DNA of 64,000 bases from Caulobacter sp. RHG1 (GTDB taxonomy: Bacteria > Pseudomonadota > Alphaproteobacteria > Caulobacterales > Caulobacteraceae): contig NZ_SMZP01000009.1 in the NCBI RefSeq assembly GCF_013181195.1, forward strand, positions 1-64,000, given 5' to 3'. A program made the position numbers and the translations under genes. Below the pieces are notes generated by a model that was not told the DNA's origin, made no database searches, and saw nothing but the letters and a program-made list of their open reading frames with translations. This document shows, one piece after another, positions 50,056 to 57,156 of this stretch. Each line of letters starts with the position of its first letter. Positions within the stretch are counted from its first letter, which is position 1.

Positions 50056-50096
50056 TGGCCAGACCAATTTGAAATGACTTCGAAATGGCTTGACCA
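50056..50096. promoter_or_regulatory. Paired TGG-N5-CCA operators between the GH3 and GH105 genes
   Basis: TGGCCAGACCA (50056-50066) and TGGCTTGACCA (50086-50096) have centres 30 bp apart, about three helical turns. A perfect 14-bp palindrome, GACCAAATTTGGTC, overlaps the second (50092-50105). This is consistent with a dimeric GntR/FCD repressor bound twice. Confidence 0.7.
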
Positions 50097-50142
50097 AATT
50101 TGGTCGACCGTTAGTGATGGTCCCAAATCGTGGGAGGTTTCG

Positions 50143-51297
50143 ATGCAACGACGCAGCGGCGGCGCAGCCCTGGCGCTTGTTCTTTTGGCCGCGACGGCGC
50201 CGTTCGGGAGCGCCCAGGCCGCGCCCGCGGCCGCCGCCCGGGCTGCCTCGCCGCTGGCCGTAGCGCGTCCGGTGGCCGACTGGCAGTTGGCCCACATGGA
50301 CCGCTTCGACTACGTCAGCAGCTTCCGGCATCACACAGAGGCGCCGCGCGACTGGATCCAGGCGACCTTCTATATCGGCCTGTCCGACTTCGCCGACGCC
50401 ACCAAGGATCCGCGCTACGCCGCCGCCCTGCAGGCCCACGGGGCCAAGGAGGGCTGGGGCTTCGACGGCCGGCCGCGCCACGCCGACGCTGACGTCACTG
50501 GCCAGGTCTGGCTGTGGACGGCCGCACGATCGGGCAACCGCAAGCAGTTGGCCCCGATCACCCAGCGCTTCGACGCCGTGCTCGCCGCGCCGTCGACGGT
50601 GTCGATGGACTTCGGGCCCAAGCCCCCGCAAGGCGGCGACCCCTACTGCCAGGCCCGATGGTGCTGGAGCGACGCCCTGTTCATGGCTCCGGCCGCCTGG
50701 GTCGGGCTGTCGAAGGCCACCGGCGATCCCCGCTACCTGGCGCACGCTGACCGCGAGTTCTGGGTCACGACCGACGCGCTCTATGATCCGGTCGAGCACC
50801 TCTATTTCCGCGACAGCCGCTTCATCGAACGCCGCGACGCCGGCGGCCGCAAGATCTTCTGGGGACGCGGCAACGGCTGGGTGTTCGGCGGCCTGGTGCG
50901 CATCCTGTCGGCCTTGCCGGCTGACCATCCCAGCCGTCCACGTTACGAGGCGCTGTTCAAGGACATGGCCGCCAAGCTGATCACCCTGCAGGGCGCGCAA
51001 GGCTATTGGCCGGTCTCGCTGCTGGAGCCGCAGGACATCCCCGAGACCAGCGGTACGGGCTTCTTCGTCTATGGCCTGGCCTGGGGGATCAACAACGGCC
51101 TCTTGCCCGCCAAGACCTACAAGCCGGCGACGGTGAAGGGCTGGGACGCCCTGCAGCGCGCCGTCGGTCCTGACGGCAAGTTGGGCTGGGTGCAGCAGGT
51201 CGGCGTCGCGCCGGACAAGGTCGCTGCGACCGACACCCAGCTCTACGGCGTCGGCGCGTTCCTGATGGCCGCGACCCAGATGGAAAAGCTCAAGTGA
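50143..51297 (+). CDS. Exported GH105 unsaturated-uronyl hydrolase
   Basis: A 384-residue (alpha/alpha)6-barrel protein of the YesR/YteR family. ATG 50143 follows GGGAGG and starts a signal peptide (ALALVLLAATAPFGSAQA). The typical motifs WCWSDALFMAPAAW (catalytic Asp) and IFWGRGNGWVFGGLVRIL are present. GH105 removes the unsaturated uronic acid that polysaccharide lyases leave at the non-reducing end, classically from rhamnogalacturonan. It is translationally coupled (GTGA overlap) to an alginate-lyase-family protein, giving a logical lyase-plus-hydrolase pair. Confidence 0.93.
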   Translation: MQRRSGGAALALVLLAATAPFGSAQAAPAAAARAASPLAVARPVADWQLAHMDRFDYVSSFRHHTEAPRDWIQATFYIGLSDFADATKDPRYAAALQAHGAKEGWGFDGRPRHADADVTGQVWLWTAARSGNRKQLAPITQRFDAVLAAPSTVSMDFGPKPPQGGDPYCQARWCWSDALFMAPAAWVGLSKATGDPRYLAHADREFWVTTDALYDPVEHLYFRDSRFIERRDAGGRKIFWGRGNGWVFGGLVRILSALPADHPSRPRYEALFKDMAAKLITLQGAQGYWPVSLLEPQDIPETSGTGFFVYGLAWGINNGLLPAKTYKPATVKGWDALQRAVGPDGKLGWVQQVGVAPDKVAATDTQLYGVGAFLMAATQMEKLK

Positions 51298-52559
51298 AAG
51301 CAGCCTATGCTTTGACAGCCGTCCTGGCCGCCGTGGCGTTCGTGGCGCCGGCGAAGGCCGCCGAGCCCGGTCCGCAATGTGTCGGCGCTCAGGGCTATGC
51401 GGCCAGCTTCGGTGAGCGGCGCACGTTCCGCTGGCGGCCGGAATGGCTGGCGGCCAGCAAGGCCCAGCGCACCGATACGCCGGCCTACACAGCGCTGATC
51501 AAGCGGGCCGACGCGGCGTTGACCGGTCCCGTCTACACCGTCACCGACAAGCTGCGCACGCCGCCGAGCGGCGACAAGCACGACTACATCAGCATGGGCC
51601 CGTACTGGTGGCCCGACCCGGCCAAGCCGAACGGTGAGCCCTATGTGCGGCGCGACGGTCAGGTCAATCCGGAGCGCAACACCAGCGCCTTCGACGTCAC
51701 GTCGCTGGAAGCGATGAGCGGGGCGGTCGAGGCGCTGTCGCTGGCCTACTACTTCACCGACGACCCGCGCTACGCCGACAAGGCCGCTCAGCTCCTGCGG
51801 GTGTGGTTCCTTGATCCCGCTACGCGGATGAACCCCAACGCCCGCTTCGCCCAGGGCGTGCCGGGCCGCACGCCAGGCCGCGCCGAAGGCGTGTTGGACA
51901 CCTTCCGCCTGTTGCGCGTGGTCGAGAGTGTTGGCGTGCTGTCGCCGTCCAAGACGCTGTCGGCCGCCGACCAGGCTGGACTGGAGCGCTGGTTCGCCGA
52001 CTACGCCCGGTGGATGCAGACCAGCCCGACCGGCCGCGAGGAGCGGGCGGCCACGAACAACCACGGCAGCTGGTACGACTATCAGCTGGCGACCTTCGCC
52101 CTGTTCGCGCGCGACGACGCCTTGGCGCGCAAGGTCATCTCGGAGGTCGGCAAGACGCGGATCGCGCCTCAGGTCGCGCCCGACGGCGGCCTGCCCGAAG
52201 AGCTGAAGCGCACCCGCGCGCTGCACTACAGCTATTTCGCGCTGGAGCCGCTGGTCGGCCTGGCGGACCTGGGTCGCTGCGTCGGCGTCGACGTCTGGGG
52301 CTATCAGACCAAGGACGGGCGGGGCCTGCGCAAGGCCATGAGCTTCTTGGCCCCCTATGTCGGACGCGAAGCCAGCTTCCCGCACAAAGAGATCAATCCG
52401 GCCGGAGCGGCGGGGGAGGGCGCGCCGCTGTTCACCCTGGCGGCGCGCGCCTATGGCGACGCCGGCTTGGCCAAGGCCGCCGCGGTCTCGGCCGCCGCCA
52501 GTCCCACCGCGCTCGATCGGCTGCTGATCGCGCCTTACGAGCCCAAAGAGCGCTTCTGA
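51294..52559 (+). CDS. Exported alginate-lyase-family (PL5-like) protein
   Basis: A 421-residue protein with a signal peptide (ALTAVLAAVAFVAPAKA) and the alpha-toroid pattern of Pfam Alginate_lyase: SMGPYWWPDPAKPNGEPYV near residue 100 and NNHGSWYDYQLATFALF with the catalytic Asn/His/Tyr region. Such enzymes cleave mannuronate-rich or related uronic-acid chains by beta-elimination. The start codon (GTG) overlaps the GH105 stop. A strong terminator follows. The true substrate may be another uronan, since GH105 partners are more usual with pectin. Confidence 0.88.
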   Translation: MKAAYALTAVLAAVAFVAPAKAAEPGPQCVGAQGYAASFGERRTFRWRPEWLAASKAQRTDTPAYTALIKRADAALTGPVYTVTDKLRTPPSGDKHDYISMGPYWWPDPAKPNGEPYVRRDGQVNPERNTSAFDVTSLEAMSGAVEALSLAYYFTDDPRYADKAAQLLRVWFLDPATRMNPNARFAQGVPGRTPGRAEGVLDTFRLLRVVESVGVLSPSKTLSAADQAGLERWFADYARWMQTSPTGREERAATNNHGSWYDYQLATFALFARDDALARKVISEVGKTRIAPQVAPDGGLPEELKRTRALHYSYFALEPLVGLADLGRCVGVDVWGYQTKDGRGLRKAMSFLAPYVGREASFPHKEINPAGAAGEGAPLFTLAARAYGDAGLAKAAAVSAAASPTALDRLLIAPYEPKERF

Positions 52560-52619
52560 AATCTGTCGATCAAACCGGGCGATGCGTATCCTTCGCCCAC
52601 CCTCCCGTATCGATGGAAC

Positions 52620-52655
52620 GGGCGGCTGGATCCTCCTCCAGCCGCCCAATTTTTT
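52620..52655 (+). terminator. Intrinsic terminator of the GH105-lyase operon
   Basis: Ten-base perfect arms GGGCGGCTGG and CCAGCCGCCC with an 8-base loop, followed by AATTTTTT. Confidence 0.93.
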
Positions 52656-52658
52656 GCG

Positions 52659-53726
52659 TCAGCGGGTCGCGGCGAACAGGGTCAGCCAGGCCGGCGGCGA
52701 CTTGGTCGTGGCGCTCGACACCGCCTTCAGCACCGGTGCGTAGCGCGCGTCCAGCTGCGTCGCCAGGGCGAAGGTCTGGACGCCGTTCGACCGATCCCAG
52801 GGATGAGGCTGGTACTCCTTCTGCCCGGCCGCCGCGCGCTGGGCGTCGAAGGCGATCTTGGAGCGGGCGAACTCCTGGTGGGTCTTCTCGCCTAGCGCAT
52901 AGGGCGCCAGCCAGTCCAGCGCGCCCGGCAGGCTGGAACCCGCGGCGCTCTTGCGGCTGAACCAGTCCTGGCCGTGCGCCTTGGCCGTAAGGGCGGCCAT
53001 CATCAGTGGGTCCAGGTCGTAAGTGACGTAGTGCAGGGCGTCGCGCTCGTGGAAGTCGAACACCGTGCCGTCGGGATTGATGTTGGCGCCGATCTGCCGG
53101 TCATAGGCGTCGCGGGCCCTTGTGATCAGCTTGGCGTCTCCGGTCAGGAAGGCGGCCATGGTCGCCAGCTTGACGCGGTGGCTTTGCCAATTGGTCTCAG
53201 GCTTGTCGCGTGGTTTGTCCATCGCGTCCAGATAGCCCTCGGCCATGGCGCGGGCGAAGCGCTGGATCTTCTCGCGTCCGGCCGGCGACATTTCCGAACA
53301 GGTCAGGTCACAGGCCATCACGACCTGGTCGAAATGGGTCTCGTCGATTGGGTTGAGCGAGATCTTGTAGACATCCGCCCACGCAGTGAGGAAGCGCTCG
53401 GCCGACTCGAGATAGCGGCGCTCGCCGGTCATCCGGTAGGCCAGAGCCAGGTTCAGCATGATCGGCAGGTCCTCGCGGGCCTTGGTGCTGATCTCGCGAA
53501 TACCCTTTCCGGGTAGGGTGCCTTCGGTGTGAACCACAGGCAGCGGGCCGGGTTGACGGGCAAGGCCAGCCTGGGCGCGGCGCACGATCTCGACCGCCGC
53601 AGGGCGGTCGCTGAGGCCGGGCAGGGCGGTGGTGAAGCGCTCGTCCAGAAGCGCGAAATCCTGGGCGTGAGCGGTGTTTGCGAGCGCCAGCGCAAAGGCC
53701 GCGCTGGCGAGAAGATATCTGACCAT
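52659..53726 (-). CDS. Second exported alginate-lyase-family protein
   Basis: A 355-residue protein. ATG 53726 is preceded by GGAGGAGG and starts a signal peptide (LLASAAFALALANTAHA); the longer frame upstream is not supported. The helical-toroid region has GKGIREISTKAREDLP, NPIDETHFDQ, NWQSHRVKLATMAAFL (the position of the NNHG motif in the paralogue, here altered to NWQSH) and DFHERDALHYVTYDLDPLM. It belongs to the alginate-lyase superfamily but is distinct from 51294-52559, possibly with another linkage specificity. It is divergent from a TonB receptor across two TGG-N5-CCA operators. Confidence 0.86.
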   Translation of the reverse strand: MVRYLLASAAFALALANTAHAQDFALLDERFTTALPGLSDRPAAVEIVRRAQAGLARQPGPLPVVHTEGTLPGKGIREISTKAREDLPIMLNLALAYRMTGERRYLESAERFLTAWADVYKISLNPIDETHFDQVVMACDLTCSEMSPAGREKIQRFARAMAEGYLDAMDKPRDKPETNWQSHRVKLATMAAFLTGDAKLITRARDAYDRQIGANINPDGTVFDFHERDALHYVTYDLDPLMMAALTAKAHGQDWFSRKSAAGSSLPGALDWLAPYALGEKTHQEFARSKIAFDAQRAAAGQKEYQPHPWDRSNGVQTFALATQLDARYAPVLKAVSSATTKSPPAWLTLFAATR

Positions 53727-53781
53727 CTGAAAAGCCTCCTCCGTGCGTGGTCGCTTCGTTTTGAGACGCGCGCCCACATTA

Positions 53782-53824
53782 TGGTCTGACCATATAGCGA
53801 TGGTCACAAAGATTGGCATTACCA
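53782..53824. promoter_or_regulatory. Paired TGG-N5-CCA operators, lyase / TonB receptor divergent promoter
   Basis: TGGTCTGACCA (53782-53792, inside a perfect 15-bp palindrome TATGGTC-T-GACCATA) and TGGCATTACCA (53814-53824, flanked by AT...AT), centres 32 bp apart. Same form and spacing as at 50056-50096. Confidence 0.75.
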
Positions 53825-53904
53825 ATTCTTGACAACGTTGGACAGTCGTCAGATACGTCATCCCAAGGGAGCCGCAAAAGCGCACCCAGGGAGGGAATTT
53901 TCAG

Positions 53905-56900
53905 ATGATCCAAGATCGTAGACTCGTGCGCCGCGCCACGCTGCTGGCGTCCTGCGCCGTTCTGGCCGTGAGCGCGTCGGCGCAGGCGCGTCAGACCCAG
54001 CCGACCGCGCCCGCCGAAACCGAGACCGTCGACGCGGTCGTCGTCACCGGCTTCCGTCAGGCCTATGCCAACGCCATCGCCACCAAGCGCGACACCCTGC
54101 AGATCTCGGATGGCATCTCGTCCGACGGCCTGGGCCGCTTTCCCGACCTGAACGTCGGCGAGGCCATCCAGCGCATCCCGGGCATCCAGATCAACCGCGA
54201 GGCCGACAGCCGCAACGCCACGATCAGCCTGCGCGGCCTGCCGGGCACCTTCGCCCGCACCACCCTGAACGGCGGCGCTTTCGCCGACCCGATCCTGAAC
54301 GGCTCGACCCCGCTGGGCGCCTTCAACTCGGACATCTTCTCGTCGATCAACGTGATCAAGTCGCCGATGTCGACCGACTTGGCCGGCGGCCTGTCGGGCA
54401 ATATCGACCTGCGCATCGCGCCGGCGCTGCAGCGCAAGGACGGCGGCTTCGCCAAGGTTTCGTACGAATACAACGACCTTGGAAACCTGGGCAGCCCGCT
54501 GGCCTCGATCGGCTACAACAAGCACCTGACCGACGACTTCGCCGTGTTCGGCGTGGTGGCCTGGAAGGACGAGAAGTTCCGCCGCGACTCGATCACGGTG
54601 AACTCGTGGGCCAACCGCCTGGGCTCGATCCAGGTCGGCAATCAGGCGACGCCGGGCAACAACCCGACCTATGACGCGCTGATCGCCCAGTATCCGGGCG
54701 GGGTCTACTATCCCAGCCAGACCCGCCAGCTGGTCAAGTTCAATCGCGGCACCACCCTGTCGGCGGCGACCGGCTTCGAATGGCGTATGAACGAGAACTG
54801 GAAGTTCGGCGCCAACGGCTTCATCACCAAGCGCAAGCTGGACGAGGCGACCAACAACCTCCTCTACATCGACGCCGGCGGCGGGCAGGGATCCAACACC
54901 GCCCTGACGGCGACCTCCGCCGTGGCCGTGATCAGCAATATCGGCACGCCCTTCGTGGTGAAGACGCCGAATGGCGATCGCGCCTACATCAACAAGTTCT
55001 CGGCCGCCAACATCAACACCTTCGACTCGATCCGCTCGGAGCCGGCCACCAACCAGACCTGGGCGATCAACCCGACCGTGGAGTTCAAGAACGACGACTG
55101 GCGCGCCACCGCCAACCTGACCGTCTCGCGCGCCAAGGCGATGGCCAACCAGATCGAGTTCGACATCGTCCAGAATCCGTACCGCAACTTGGGTGCGGGC
55201 GGGCTGAACGGCATCACCACCTCGGTCAATCTGGGCGGCACGGACCTGTCGAACTACACGGCGGTCCTCAACACCCCGCGCGCTACCCACCTGCCGACGG
55301 GCGGCTTCACGATCCCGGCCGCGGCCAACGCCGCCACCCAGGCCGGCGCCCAGATGCCCGGTCAGGCCGCCAACGTTCCGGCCGACCGCTTCGGCGTCAC
55401 CGGCACCAACGGCCAGGCCGACAACAAGCTGGATTCGCTGCAACTGGACCTGGAGCGCTCGTTCGCCGAGAACCCGTTCCTGACCAGCTTCCAGTTCGGC
55501 GGCCGGATCGAGCGCGGCGAGTTCACCTCGACCGGTTCGCGTAACACCTCGCTGGGCTCGCAGACCCAGAACATCACCCCGGCCATGGCCTCGCAGCTGT
55601 CCTATGCGCGCGACTTCTTCGGCGGCAAGGCGAGCGGCGCGACGTCCAACTGGATGGGCGTCAATGTCGACGAGATCCTGAAGGTGCTGACGCCGATCAA
55701 CACCAACCCGCGCTCGGCGACCAATCCCAACGGCCTGCCCGATCAGTTCACCCTTGGCGCGCCTGGGGTGTTCCTGACCCCCTACGGCTTCATCAATAAC
55801 TACTGGGACGGCAACTACTGGAACAACAACTTCAGCACCCGCAACGACGTCTATTCGCTGTACCTGACGGCGAAGTTCAAGGCCGATGTGCTGAGCATCC
55901 CCGTGCGCGGCGCCGCGGGCGTCCGCTACGAGTATACCAAGAACGACATCACGGCCCTGGACTGCAAGAACTGCTCGGCTGCGACCTCGGTGGTGGCCGG
56001 TCCCATCAACCACAGCCTGAGCACCCGCAAGACCGGCCAGAACTACGACTACTGGCTGCCGTCGCTGATCGTCGCCGCCGATCTGCGCGATGACCTGGTC
56101 CTGCGCTTTGCGGCCTATTCGACCTATGTCCGCCCGCAGCCGCGCGACAACGTGCCGACCTCGTTCGTGCAGACGCCGATCGACCTGACCCCGCCGGTCG
56201 ACCCGATCTACACGGTCACCATCGGCGCCACCGACATCAAGCCCTACACCTCGGACTCGTTCGACGCCTCGCTGGAATGGTACAACCGGCCCGGCGGCCT
56301 GGTCTCGCTGGCGGCCTATCGCAAGAAGATCGACGGCTATATCGGCCCGATCACCGACCAGTCGGTGCTGTGCCCGTCCAGCGGCGTGATCCCCGGCCTG
56401 GACGTCGCCCTGGGCACGCTGACCATCGACAACTCGGCCGGCACGCCGCGCTGCATGAGCTCCAACCAGTTCATCGGCGCTGGCGGGGTGCTGAAGAACG
56501 CCCAAGTCAATATCAGCGGCCGCACCAACCAGAACCCGATGACCGTCACGGGCCTGGAGTTCAACATCCAGCAGAACCTCGACTTCCTGCCGGGCTTCTG
56601 GAAGGGCTTCGGCGGCGCTTTCAACTACTCGCGCACAAAGATCGAGGGTACGGATACGGCGGGCAACAAGATCACCCTGCCCAGCGTGTCGAAGAACAAT
56701 ATCAACCTGATCGGCTACTACGAGGCCAAGTGGGGCGGCGTGCGCCTGGTCTACAACTGGCGCGACAAGTACGACCTGGCCGCCGGTAACTCGTTCGTCG
56801 GCGACGCCCGCACCGTCAAGGCGCGCAGCCAGCTGGACGCCTCGGCCTCGTTTAACGTGACCAAGGACCTCACCGTCTCGCTCGACGCCTTCAACCTGAC

Positions 56901-57000
56901 CGACGCCACCCGCTCGGAATATGAGAACGACCCGATGCTGCCCCGCCGCATCGACTACGACGGCCGCACCTACCAGGTAACCGTCCGGGCCAAGTTCTAG
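53905..57000 (+). CDS. Large TonB-dependent receptor of the polysaccharide locus
   Basis: A 1,031-residue outer-membrane receptor of the Caulobacter/Xanthomonas carbohydrate type (TIGR01782-like). GGGAGGG lies upstream of ATG 53905; signal peptide LLASCAVLAVSASAQA; TonB box region VDAVVVTGFR; plug with DGLGRFPDLNVGEAIQRIPG and SLRGLPG; barrel ending in VRAKF. The location between lyase genes and downstream of paired operators suggests uptake of uronic-acid oligosaccharides. A strong terminator follows. Confidence 0.93.
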   Translation: MIQDRRLVRRATLLASCAVLAVSASAQARQTQPTAPAETETVDAVVVTGFRQAYANAIATKRDTLQISDGISSDGLGRFPDLNVGEAIQRIPGIQINREADSRNATISLRGLPGTFARTTLNGGAFADPILNGSTPLGAFNSDIFSSINVIKSPMSTDLAGGLSGNIDLRIAPALQRKDGGFAKVSYEYNDLGNLGSPLASIGYNKHLTDDFAVFGVVAWKDEKFRRDSITVNSWANRLGSIQVGNQATPGNNPTYDALIAQYPGGVYYPSQTRQLVKFNRGTTLSAATGFEWRMNENWKFGANGFITKRKLDEATNNLLYIDAGGGQGSNTALTATSAVAVISNIGTPFVVKTPNGDRAYINKFSAANINTFDSIRSEPATNQTWAINPTVEFKNDDWRATANLTVSRAKAMANQIEFDIVQNPYRNLGAGGLNGITTSVNLGGTDLSNYTAVLNTPRATHLPTGGFTIPAAANAATQAGAQMPGQAANVPADRFGVTGTNGQADNKLDSLQLDLERSFAENPFLTSFQFGGRIERGEFTSTGSRNTSLGSQTQNITPAMASQLSYARDFFGGKASGATSNWMGVNVDEILKVLTPINTNPRSATNPNGLPDQFTLGAPGVFLTPYGFINNYWDGNYWNNNFSTRNDVYSLYLTAKFKADVLSIPVRGAAGVRYEYTKNDITALDCKNCSAATSVVAGPINHSLSTRKTGQNYDYWLPSLIVAADLRDDLVLRFAAYSTYVRPQPRDNVPTSFVQTPIDLTPPVDPIYTVTIGATDIKPYTSDSFDASLEWYNRPGGLVSLAAYRKKIDGYIGPITDQSVLCPSSGVIPGLDVALGTLTIDNSAGTPRCMSSNQFIGAGGVLKNAQVNISGRTNQNPMTVTGLEFNIQQNLDFLPGFWKGFGGAFNYSRTKIEGTDTAGNKITLPSVSKNNINLIGYYEAKWGGVRLVYNWRDKYDLAAGNSFVGDARTVKARSQLDASASFNVTKDLTVSLDAFNLTDATRSEYENDPMLPRRIDYDGRTYQVTVRAKF

Positions 57001-57025
57001 CGCTTCGTTCCCCCGAAGGCCTCGC

Positions 57026-57065
57026 GGCCCAGGCGCTTCCTGCGCGCCTGGGCCGTGATTTTTTT
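57026..57065 (+). terminator. Intrinsic terminator whose T-run abuts the next promoter
   Basis: Eleven-base perfect arms GGCCCAGGCGC and GCGCCTGGGCC, a 7-base loop, then GTGA and seven T residues. The last T residues are also the first bases of the TTTGAGG promoter element at 57063. Confidence 0.92.
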
Positions 57066-57090
57066 GAGGAGCAAACCGGCCAGCGCGTCG
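57063..57090 (+). promoter_or_regulatory. ECF-type promoter of the STN receptor
   Basis: TTTGAGG (57063-57069), a 16-base spacer, CGTCG (57086-57090) preceded by AGCG. Two identical-geometry copies stand at 59872-59899 and 61479-61506. The ATG at 57157 follows 66 bp later. A CGTCAT-N5-ATGACG dyad lies between (57104-57120). Confidence 0.75.
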
Positions 57091-57156
57091 TAAGGAAAAG
57101 GATCGTCATTTCCGATGACGCGCACAGCGGCCGAAGAGCCGCGAGGGGAGGTGAAG

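Noticed and set aside
53779..56505. 908-codon minus-strand open frame opposite the large TonB receptor
   Set aside because: Shadow of a clear TonB receptor; Arg/Gly/Val-rich with no start signal.
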